Shown: positions 54,987-62,353 of the stretch, one piece after another
Layout of the letters: each line of letters opens with the position of its first letter
How positions within the stretch are numbered: the first letter of the stretch is position 1
Assembly: GCF_019670005.1 (NCBI RefSeq)
Contig: NZ_AP019783.1
Coordinates: 3,932,150-3,996,149, forward strand
DNA length: 64,000 bases
Origin: Methylomagnum ishizawai
GTDB lineage: Bacteria; Pseudomonadota; Gammaproteobacteria; Methylococcales; Methylococcaceae
Reading direction: 5' to 3'
Made by a program: the position numbers and the translations under genes
The notes under the pieces: generated by a model
Seen by the model: the letters and a program-made list of their open reading frames with translations, nothing else
The model's database searches: none
What the model was told of the DNA's origin: nothing

Positions 54987-55790
54987 ATGCCATGCTTTCT
55001 CATATTTATACTATTCTTCTTTAGCGTAAGCTACTGCCACGCAATACCTGACGATAAAATATGCAAAGAACCATCAATAGTCGCACTTCAATGGCACAGC
55101 CCCTATAGAAACTGCATTCCTCTGAAGTTAATATATCGAGCCAAAGGAATTGATGAAACAGTTGATGCCGCCCAAATAATAACCAAAAAAGGAAATAAAT
55201 GGCTATACCATATATTCATCGTAGACACCAAGGGCAATATTTTAAAGTTCAACTCAGATATCATCCTTGAGCGGCCCTCGTCAGGATTGAGTAATTTGCT
55301 AAACGAACAACTAAAAATAGGAGATGGCCCTGATCTCCTTTACGACCTTGTACTTGAGAATAATGGGATACGCCTTTGCAAAATAGCAGAAATGAAATAT
55401 CCATTAATCGGGGAACTTCGTATATGCGAGGGCGACAAAGAGTATCAAGGCCAAACCGGGTTTAGTCCTGGAATATTAAAACCGGAAGAAGCCAAAGCCA
55501 GAGTCTGTGATATAGTAGCCAAGGCATCAAACCAAGAGTGTACTTTTAATGAAATCGCGGTTTTTAAAGAACGCTTTTGGATCGAGAATGGAGAATTGTT
55601 CTATATTTTTAAAGTAAGGCAACATGTCCACCGCTGTCCAGGAACCAGCGATTCAAAAATCGTCGCTCCGCCCGTAGATATTGACATACTTGAATATCAT
55701 GTGGATGCTCAGAACTGGAAAATTTCGCTTGCCCCAAACGAGTTAAACCATGTTTTCGTAAAAAGTTGTAACCGCACGAAAAAACCATAA
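54987..55790 (+). CDS. AT-rich secreted protein of unknown function
   Basis: The product has 267 residues with a signal peptide (C-F-L-I-F-I-L-F-F-F-S-V-S-Y-C-H-A). About eight cysteines remain in the mature part, suggesting disulfides. GC content is near 40 %, far below the neighbouring genes, and codons ending in A/T dominate, which points to recent acquisition. GAGGA precedes the ATG by 7 nt and a TATAAT box lies upstream, so it is probably expressed from its own promoter. No family or domain is recognised, and no mobile-element gene is adjacent. Confidence 0.7.
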   Translation: MPCFLIFILFFFSVSYCHAIPDDKICKEPSIVALQWHSPYRNCIPLKLIYRAKGIDETVDAAQIITKKGNKWLYHIFIVDTKGNILKFNSDIILERPSSGLSNLLNEQLKIGDGPDLLYDLVLENNGIRLCKIAEMKYPLIGELRICEGDKEYQGQTGFSPGILKPEEAKARVCDIVAKASNQECTFNEIAVFKERFWIENGELFYIFKVRQHVHRCPGTSDSKIVAPPVDIDILEYHVDAQNWKISLAPNELNHVFVKSCNRTKKP

Positions 55791-55872
55791 GGCTGCAGGA
55801 TGCGTCGGGCCTGAAAACAGCCATCTTCACAATACGCCACATCCCGCAAACCCCTCTGGCGCAACCCCAAAC

Positions 55873-57123
55873 TCACCGCCCCCAAGCATTCACCGTCCGC
55901 CACCAGCGCTGCCCCAATTCCATCAGCGGCTTGCGTTGCTTCTCCAGGAAGGAGGCGAACAACAGGATGCCGATACCCAGGCCGGTCATGGTCAGCCAAG
56001 GACTGGCTTCATAAAGCTGCACCGTGAACCGGGCGTAGAAAATCGCCCCCGCCAGATACCCCACGATCCCCGCGAACAACACCCAACGCTGCCGATAAGC
56101 GATCCCGGCATAGACCAGGGCCGTGCCCACGGCCAGGAACAACATGGCGGCGGCATGGTCGCGGCGGACCGCCAAGCACAGGAAGCAACCGAGCAACGCG
56201 AGCAAAGTGCCGAGACCGCGCAAGGCCGGACCTTGGCGCAGGGATTTCTGCCCCAGCGCGAACAACAGCGCCGCGCCACCCAAGGCATGGGCGGTCCAGC
56301 CGCCGAACCCGCCCACCCCGACCGGCAGCGCCAACAGCAGGCCATTCAAGGCCAGGAAAGCGGCCAAAGCGCCCATGGGTTCCGCCCAGCCACCCAGCAA
56401 ACCGGCCCTGGCGGCATCCACGAACAACAGCACCGCCAGGATCGTCAACAGCGCCGCCGTGGTGATCCAGGACCAGGGCAGGAAAGCGCTACGCCCCACC
56501 AGGATGACCAGCGGCAAATGCGCCAAGGCCAGCGCGGCCACGCCCTCGCCCGCCTGCATCAAGGCGTCCTGCCGCTGCCGCGACCAACCCAGCCGCAGCA
56601 AGCCGAACAGCCCCAGGCACAGCGCCGCCACGACCTCCGGCTCGCGGCTCGGGATCAAGAACAAAGCGCAGCCCAGGAACAATTCCGTCAACAAGCTGGC
56701 CCGGCGCGGCTTGGCCAGGATGGAAAACGCCAGATAGGCCACGGGCAGGGCGACCCCGAGGCTCAGGGCCAAATCGCCCAACAGCAGCGCCGACCCGGCC
56801 AGTTCTGCGGGCGGCGCATAGAACAAGGCGCCCAGTTGGGTGAACTGCACCGGCACCAAGGCCGCGGCCAGGGCGAAGAACAGCCGCGCCCCCTTGTGGT
56901 CGCGCCAGAGATAGCCGCAGACCAGCCCGCACAAGGTCAGCAACATCGAGAAACCGGGCATGATCCAGTAGCGGTAATTGGGCGTGAGGCCGTTCAAGCC
57001 CTGCACCAGGAAATCGGCCATCGCCAATAGCAGGATGGTGGTGCCCAGCAGGCGCAGGTAAAAGCCGGGCCGGTAGTTTGGGGATTCCCGGCGGTCCTGG
57101 GATTCGATGTCGTAAGATTTCAT
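55873..57123 (-). CDS. Polytopic membrane protein paired with a PspA-like protein
   Basis: The product has 416 residues with about twelve hydrophobic segments, a short cytoplasmic N terminus (M-K-S-Y-D-I-E-S-Q-D-R-R-E-S) and a basic C-terminal tail (E-K-Q-R-K-P-L-M-E-L-G-Q-R-W-W-R). It begins 6 nt after the PspA-like gene stop and is thus the second gene of that operon. It resembles large predicted membrane proteins of the DUF4401/DUF2157 kind in layout, but the family is not certain. A membrane-stress partner or anchor for the PspA-like protein is a plausible role (inference). Confidence 0.7.
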   Translation of the reverse strand: MKSYDIESQDRRESPNYRPGFYLRLLGTTILLLAMADFLVQGLNGLTPNYRYWIMPGFSMLLTLCGLVCGYLWRDHKGARLFFALAAALVPVQFTQLGALFYAPPAELAGSALLLGDLALSLGVALPVAYLAFSILAKPRRASLLTELFLGCALFLIPSREPEVVAALCLGLFGLLRLGWSRQRQDALMQAGEGVAALALAHLPLVILVGRSAFLPWSWITTAALLTILAVLLFVDAARAGLLGGWAEPMGALAAFLALNGLLLALPVGVGGFGGWTAHALGGAALLFALGQKSLRQGPALRGLGTLLALLGCFLCLAVRRDHAAAMLFLAVGTALVYAGIAYRQRWVLFAGIVGYLAGAIFYARFTVQLYEASPWLTMTGLGIGILLFASFLEKQRKPLMELGQRWWRTVNAWGR

Positions 57124-57129
57124 GGCGGA

Positions 57130-57795
57130 TTACTCCCCGGTTTCGGTGTTGGATTGGGAGGGATTGGAGGCGGCGACCAGGCCGGCCAAACGGCGGCGCA
57201 AACTCTCGGCCTGTTCGGTGCGCTCGAATTCGGCGGCGAGATCGTCGTAGCCGGTGCCCGCGGCCAGGTCCGGCTCCACCGCGCCCAGCCGTATTTCCCA
57301 GCGGTCGAACACGGCATCGACCGCCTCCGTGCCGCCCAGCGGGTCGGACAACTGGGCATATTCCAGGTGGAACTGGCGCGAACTCAGCAAGGTCCGCCGC
57401 CGCTTGGCTTCTTCCAGCTTGGTGGTCTGGCGGTCCAGTTCGGCGCGGATTTTCTGGCGCAGCGCCTGGGTTTCGCGCAGGGAGACGGCCAGTTGTCCGG
57501 CCTCGCGCTCCACGGCTTCCAGCCGCCGCACGCATTCCAGCGCCCGCGTTTCCTCGGCGGCGACCCGCACCGCCCGTTCGGCCCAAAGCGCGGCGTCCTT
57601 GCGCAGGGCGGCGTGGCGTTCGTCCAGGGTTTTCAGTTCGCGGTCGAGGCGGCCCAGCCGCACGCGGGTGGTGGCGGCCAGCTTTTCCAATTCCTGGATG
57701 GCGGCGTCGGCCACGGCTTCGTGGTTCTCGAAATCGCCGGCCACTTCGTTGAGTTGCGCCTTGACACTGACGAAGATGCGTCTGAAGGGGTTCAT
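57130..57795 (-). CDS. PspA/IM30-like coiled-coil protein
   Basis: The product is 221 residues from the ATG at 57795. The start M-N-P-F-R-R-I-F-V-S-V-K-A-Q-L-N fits the amphipathic first helix of PspA/Vipp1 proteins. Residues about 25-145 form long heptad-rich helices (A-A-I-Q-E-L-E-K-L-A-A-T-T-R-V-R-L; L-R-E-T-Q-A-L-R-Q-K-I-R-A-E-L). ESCRT-III-like PspA proteins form rods and support damaged membranes. A -24/-12 promoter lies about 38-53 nt upstream, and a sigma-54 activator is encoded divergently, the logic of the Psp response. A TTG start at 57822 is unlikely, as it falls at the expected transcription start. Confidence 0.72.
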   Translation of the reverse strand: MNPFRRIFVSVKAQLNEVAGDFENHEAVADAAIQELEKLAATTRVRLGRLDRELKTLDERHAALRKDAALWAERAVRVAAEETRALECVRRLEAVEREAGQLAVSLRETQALRQKIRAELDRQTTKLEEAKRRRTLLSSRQFHLEYAQLSDPLGGTEAVDAVFDRWEIRLGAVEPDLAAGTGYDDLAAEFERTEQAESLRRRLAGLVAASNPSQSNTETGE

Positions 57796-57831
57796 GGGGG
57801 ATGCCTCGGGTGATTGTGACAAGCCTATTAA

Positions 57832-57848
57832 GGCAGTCGGCGTGCCAG
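57832..57848 (-). promoter_or_regulatory. Sigma-54 (-24/-12) promoter of the PspA-like operon
   Basis: On the minus strand the sequence is CTGGCACGCCGACTGCC. It matches YTGGCACG at -24 exactly, and CTGC replaces TTGC at -12 (one mismatch) with correct spacing. The start of transcription would fall near 57822, giving a leader of about 27 nt. A dyad ATCAAG-AG-CTTGAT at 57877-57890 could be the activator's upstream binding site. Confidence 0.7.
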
Positions 57849-57969
57849 CCCGATGCGCGGCGATTGACCCTTACCAATCAAGAGCTTGATGAACCCATAG
57901 GCTCGTCGGCTTGGCCTGGACCGACATTTTCCGCACAATGCCCCTAGCATAAAAAGCACGGGGGTTTTC

Positions 57970-59442
57970 ATGGCCGGATTACGTTTGAGCGAAGCGCAGC
58001 GCGGATTTTTCGGTTGGGTGGCGGAGGCGGTGTTCGCCAATCCCTTCGGGCCGGAGCGGGCCGCGCTGGACCGCCGCATCGCCGGGATCGACCCCCGCGC
58101 CCCGGCGGACCCGGCCCGGACCTTGGAACTCGCCATCGAGCAAGTGGAGCGCCGGGTGCGCGAACTCGACCCCGATGGCCGCTTGCGCCCGGACCGCTAC
58201 CCGGCGGAAGACGCCCGCCTCCTGCAATGGGTGGGTTTGTTCCGCATCTACCACGCCTTCCGCGACGAGTTCGGCCAGTTCATCGAACGCCAAGCCCAGA
58301 GCGCGGAACCCCTGGCCCCGCCCTTCGCCGACGCGCTGTGGGCGGAACTGGCCGGCCTGGGCCTGGACGCCGAAGCCCGCGCCCGCTACCTGGGCGTGTT
58401 CTACCAAGTACGGCGCGGCTTCCATTGCATCGAGCGCGAAATCGTCGGCCTGTGCCCCGCCGTGGTGGAACTCAGGATGCGGCTGTGGAACGCCATCTTC
58501 ACCTTCCGCCCGGATTGGTATCTGCGCTGCCTGGTGGGGCGGATGGAGGATTTTTCCACCCTGCTGCTGGGCGAGACCGGCACCGGCAAGACCGCCGCCG
58601 CCCGCGCCATCGGCTATTCCGGCTTCATCCCCTACGATCCCAAGACCCGGCGTTTCAAGGAGAGCTATACCCGCGCCTTCGTCGGCATCAACCTGGCGCA
58701 ATTCCCGCCCGGCGTCATCGAATCGGAGTTGTTCGGCCATCGCAAGGGCGCGTTCAGCGGGGCCATCGACCACCACCAGGGCGTGCTGGCCCGGTGCAGC
58801 GCCCACGGCGCGGTCTTGATGGACGAGATCGGCGATGTGGAACCGCTGATCCAATTGAAACTGCTGACGGTGCTGCAAGAACGCCGGTTCACCCCGGTGG
58901 GTGGACGCGAGCCACAGCAATTCAATGGCCGGGTCATCGCCGCCACCCACCGCGACCTGGGCCGATTGCGGGCGGAGGGGCGGTTCCGCGACGATTTCTT
59001 CTACCGGCTGTGTTCCGATGTGATCGCGCTGCCGCCGCTGCGCCAGCGCATCGCCGAAAACCCGGCGGAATTGCGGCTGATGGTGGCGGCGATCCTGGTG
59101 CGGACCTTCGGTCCCGACGGACTGGCCTTGGTGGACGGGGTGGAGGAACGCACCCGCGCCTCGGTGCCCGCCGACTATCCCTGGCCGGGCAATGTGCGGG
59201 AACTGGAGCAATGCGTGCGGCGTATCTGCCTGACCGGGCGCTACGAGGCCGATGGGCGGGCCGCGCCGGATGGTTTCCTGCGGCGGGTGGCGGAAGGCGG
59301 GCTGACCGCCGACGAGTTGCTGGCGGGGTATCTGGCGCGCTTGTACGGGCGGTGCCGGACCTATGAGGAAGTGGCGCGGCGCTCGGGGCTGGACCGGCGG
59401 ACGGTGAAGCGCTATATCGGGATGGGGGAACCGGAGGCGTAA
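57970..59442 (+). CDS. Sigma-54-dependent transcriptional activator (PspF-like output, novel N-terminal domain)
   Basis: The product has 490 residues. Residues 1-190 are helical, with no REC, GAF, PAS or CARF motif I can identify. The AAA+ domain has Walker A G-E-T-G-T-G-K-T (201-208), E-S-E-L-F-G-H and the sigma-54 contact loop G-A-F-S-G-A in place of G-A-F-T-G-A. V-L-M-D-E-I-G-D (Walker B) and D-D-F-F-Y-R-L follow. The Fis-type HTH at the end is Y-E-E-V-A-R-R-S-G-L-D-R-R-T-V-K-R-Y-I-G. It is divergent from the PspA-like operon, which carries a -24/-12 promoter, so it most likely activates that operon. Confidence 0.88.
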   Translation: MAGLRLSEAQRGFFGWVAEAVFANPFGPERAALDRRIAGIDPRAPADPARTLELAIEQVERRVRELDPDGRLRPDRYPAEDARLLQWVGLFRIYHAFRDEFGQFIERQAQSAEPLAPPFADALWAELAGLGLDAEARARYLGVFYQVRRGFHCIEREIVGLCPAVVELRMRLWNAIFTFRPDWYLRCLVGRMEDFSTLLLGETGTGKTAAARAIGYSGFIPYDPKTRRFKESYTRAFVGINLAQFPPGVIESELFGHRKGAFSGAIDHHQGVLARCSAHGAVLMDEIGDVEPLIQLKLLTVLQERRFTPVGGREPQQFNGRVIAATHRDLGRLRAEGRFRDDFFYRLCSDVIALPPLRQRIAENPAELRLMVAAILVRTFGPDGLALVDGVEERTRASVPADYPWPGNVRELEQCVRRICLTGRYEADGRAAPDGFLRRVAEGGLTADELLAGYLARLYGRCRTYEEVARRSGLDRRTVKRYIGMGEPEA

Positions 59443-59449
59443 GGCGGTT

Positions 59450-60001
59450 TCAAGCGGTTTCCCAGTCCGCGCGGGACAACCGATAAAGACGATGCCGCCG
59501 GAGGGGCGAGCCTTCCGCCACCTTGGGATGGTCGAAACCACCGGCTTCCGCCATCCCCAGCCGCCGCATGACCCGCCGGGAACGGAGGTTCGTTTCGGCG
59601 GTGAAAGCCACGATGTCCGGCAAATCCAGCGTCCCGAACCCGAAAGCCACCGCCGCCCGCGCCGCTTCGGTGGCGTAACCCCGGCCCCAATGCCGGAACG
59701 CCAACCGCCAACCGACCTCCACGCAGGGCGGGAACGGCAGCCCATCCGGCGTGTGCAGGCCGACCATGCCGATGAATCCGCCGCCGTCCTGGCGCTCGAC
59801 GGCCCAGAAACCCCAGCCCCGCGCTTCGATCAAGGCTTGGCAGCGATCGGCCAGGGCGTCGCTTTCGGCGCGGGACAGCGGGGCGGGGAAGTATTCCATG
59901 ACCTTGGGATCGGCGTTCAAGGCGGCGAAGGGAACGCGGTCGGCGGGAAGCCAGGGGCGGAGGTGGAGGCGTGGGGTTTCGAGGTGGATGGGATGGGTCA
60001 T
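59450..60001 (-). CDS. GNAT acetyltransferase, RimJ/RimL-like
   Basis: The product is 183 residues from the ATG at 60001 (M-T-H-P-I-H-L-E-T-P-R-L-H-L-R-P-W). The acetyl-CoA loop is in W-R-L-A-F-R-H-W-G-R-G-Y-A-T-E-A-A-R-A and the late strand N-L-R-S-R-R-V-M-R-R-L-G-M is typical. It transfers an acetyl group to a protein N terminus or small amine; target unknown. It converges on the sigma-54 activator (7-nt gap) and its start abuts the DUF1877-like gene stop. A longer start (60061) would overlap that gene. Confidence 0.88.
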   Translation of the reverse strand: MTHPIHLETPRLHLRPWLPADRVPFAALNADPKVMEYFPAPLSRAESDALADRCQALIEARGWGFWAVERQDGGGFIGMVGLHTPDGLPFPPCVEVGWRLAFRHWGRGYATEAARAAVAFGFGTLDLPDIVAFTAETNLRSRRVMRRLGMAEAGGFDHPKVAEGSPLRRHRLYRLSRADWETA

Positions 60002-60015
60002 GGTTGGCACATGGA

Positions 60016-60420
60016 CTATATATCCATCGACAAATGCCAGCGGATTCCGTGCGCTTGGCAAGCCAATAGCATACGCTCGATTTGCTGTAATTCCTCCAAA
60101 ACATCCGCCTGTCCGGCCACAATCCCTGGGTTAGCCTGCAAATAGGCCATCAGCGCGGTTATGGTTTGCAATCCCGCCTCGGGGGCGAACCAGCGTTCCG
60201 CCAACATGGCCGGGTCTATCTCCATGTCGTCGAAAGCGTCCCCATCCCACAAATCGCGGGGATCGTCGCCCATGAATTCCAACAGCGGTTGGATACCCAA
60301 GCGGCCATAGACGTTTTTCTCGAAATGATCGTCGGCTTTGGCAAGGCATTTGCCGCCGAAATCATCGATATCCAGGCCGTCGATTTTTGTTTCCGTCGAT
60401 AGGTAGTAGGCGACGCTCAT
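60016..60420 (-). CDS. DUF1877-like small protein
   Basis: The product is 134 residues from the ATG at 60420 (M-S-V-A-Y-Y-L-S-T-E). It is acidic and soluble, with W-D-G-D-A-F, W-F-A-P-E-A-G-L-Q-T-I-T-A-L-M-A-Y-L, a length and pattern like YfbM/DUF1877 proteins, which have no known function and are often found next to immunity-type genes. It precedes the GNAT gene by 14 nt. Family call tentative. Confidence 0.5.
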   Translation of the reverse strand: MSVAYYLSTETKIDGLDIDDFGGKCLAKADDHFEKNVYGRLGIQPLLEFMGDDPRDLWDGDAFDDMEIDPAMLAERWFAPEAGLQTITALMAYLQANPGIVAGQADVLEELQQIERMLLACQAHGIRWHLSMDI

Positions 60421-60483
60421 AGTTATACCGATTCTGGGTTGAGTATATAGATTAAATCTGAATGAATTGGAGAGGAACATAAT

Positions 60484-61770
60484 TTATGGATAGCACTCTT
60501 TCAAGCCCCCGATATCAGATCTATTAGCTATTTGCTTATCAGACATCATGCTCAACGTGAATTTAACTCCACCGTAGCGTAGTGCTTCGTTGCTATCTGG
60601 ATAAGTTCTCGCAGAATACTTTATATTAGATACATTTAGAACATCGTAAAGCATAGGAAACTGGCTTGATTTCGCTCTGAGTTCATGATATATCGAAAGA
60701 GCGCGCAAAAGAGCTAATTCATGATTCATAACACCATGATTATTTTCCATGTGAATCCTTGTGGGCTGTCCATTTATATCAACATCATCACCCGAAATAG
60801 AGACAACTCCGTATTCGTATCTATATCTCGTAACCGGATTTTTTCTGTAATTGTCAGCCGCACCTTCAAAAGTTGATCTAATAATACTTATATTAGTATA
60901 CATAAGTCTTCCATAAATACATTTTGCCTTACTAACAAATTCATCAAGTATCTTATCCAAACAAGCCCTCTGTATTATTTTATCAGCCTTGTATTCACTT
61001 CTTTCGAAGTTTACTTGCGCATCTATTTTTATCTTGGTATCAAACGCTATAGAAAATTGATTTCGGCCATCTCTTACATCGACCAAACTGGCACTTACCG
61101 TTTCGCCTCCAGCTTGGCAAGACGGTTGCCTAATGCTTTGAGCCAATATTTTTTGCGCTAGGATTTCAGAGCCATGGGGTGCTATTATACTTTCACCTTG
61201 AGCCGCCAAAGACTCAAACCGCATTTTTATCCCTTCAATATCTATTTTTAACGCTTCGATTTCTTTGATGAGCACTTTAAAACCATCCCTATCAGAACTA
61301 CCTATTTTTACCTTGAGATTGCTTAAATCCTTATCAATTTCCGAAAGATGGACATTAATCGATTGCATAGCCTTATCCAACTCATCCAGCCTAGCTTCGG
61401 TAATTTTTTCATCGCCTGCATCACCATTTCTATCACCAGCACCGCCATCACGACTAGTATCTACAATTTGGTTTTTGGATTGCTTAATATGCATTTCAAA
61501 TGAATTTAGTTCGCCTAGCGTTTTATCTAAATTCTGCCTCAAAGCGGATAACTCTAATTGCCACTCAGTACTATTTTTAGAGCCAACGACAAACTGAGCA
61601 ATAAACACAAAAATCAAGGCAACCATCAATGTCAAGATCAAAGCCATAATCATTTTGCTGTTTTTCGGCCCTATACTTAACCCGCCAACTCCATCCTCCG
61701 ATGACTGCGCACGATGTAATTTCGAGAGATATTCGACCACCGATTTAATCAGCTTCAAAAGAGCATTCAT
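60484..61770 (-). CDS. AT-rich membrane-anchored coiled-coil protein, unknown
   Basis: The product is 428 residues from the ATG at 61770, with GGAGG 7 nt before it. Residues 1-40 are cytoplasmic and basic. One transmembrane helix lies at about 41-62 (M-I-M-A-L-I-L-T-L-M-V-A-L-I-F-V-F-I-A). Two coiled-coil stretches (about 70-95 and 118-185) are separated by an Asp/Gly linker. The C-terminal ~200 residues are a globular, presumably periplasmic domain with C-Q-A-G-G, A-C-L-D, K-C-I-Y. The layout resembles OmpA/MotB-like or YmgF-type proteins but no peptidoglycan-binding motif is found. GC is about 38-40 %, strongly unlike its neighbours. Likely acquired. Confidence 0.65.
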   Translation of the reverse strand: MNALLKLIKSVVEYLSKLHRAQSSEDGVGGLSIGPKNSKMIMALILTLMVALIFVFIAQFVVGSKNSTEWQLELSALRQNLDKTLGELNSFEMHIKQSKNQIVDTSRDGGAGDRNGDAGDEKITEARLDELDKAMQSINVHLSEIDKDLSNLKVKIGSSDRDGFKVLIKEIEALKIDIEGIKMRFESLAAQGESIIAPHGSEILAQKILAQSIRQPSCQAGGETVSASLVDVRDGRNQFSIAFDTKIKIDAQVNFERSEYKADKIIQRACLDKILDEFVSKAKCIYGRLMYTNISIIRSTFEGAADNYRKNPVTRYRYEYGVVSISGDDVDINGQPTRIHMENNHGVMNHELALLRALSIYHELRAKSSQFPMLYDVLNVSNIKYSARTYPDSNEALRYGGVKFTLSMMSDKQIANRSDIGGLKECYP

Positions 61771-62353
61771 AACAACCTCCATAATTAACACGAAGATGCG
61801 CCTCCCGGCGAACACCGGAAATTAACTTCAGCCCTATCCTACAAAGAACGAGCCGTATAAAACTAAAGTCTCACCCCAATTTCCCTCTTCCGAATAATAC
61901 ACCGCCTAATTCCGCAAATAATTCTGCCAAACCCAATCGACATACGCCGCATAACGCCCTCCATGGCTCTAAACCTTGAACAGAGACACACACAGGGCAT
62001 CGCCGCCGCTGGCGAAATCAGCCCCGCTGGAATGGTCCGCATGGCGCTTTCCCCAAGATAGGGACCATATGGTGTTTTCAGTGACATGTAGGTAATTTCT
62101 GTCTCCGTTATTGTCGGATCATAGCGCACCGATCCATGACAACGAAAGAAAAAATGATAATTCCTGTCTATTTTGGCTTTATCCCGCATCGTTTGGAAAC
62201 ATACGGCGCATCCGCGCCGGGCTGTTTCTCGTAGATGGTGGACATGGATACCCACCCGGCCCGGTCCCACTCCCACGATGAACCCAAGCCCTCCCCTCCC
62301 CCTCTGCTACAATTCCCCCCTTCGCCACCCCTAAGCCCTTGGAGGATCAGACC
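61771..62353. other. Intergenic region, no convincing gene
   Basis: These 583 nt are less GC-rich up to about 62200. A 137-codon frame on the minus strand (61863-62276) is Arg/Cys/Ile-rich, lacks a ribosome site and looks non-coding. It may be decayed accessory DNA linked to the AT-rich gene. TTGGAGGA at 62339-62346 is the rapA ribosome site. Confidence 0.4.

Noticed and set aside
61863-62276. 137-codon minus-strand frame before rapA
   Set aside because: No ribosome site, unusual Arg/Ile/Cys-rich composition and no domain. Treated as non-coding.
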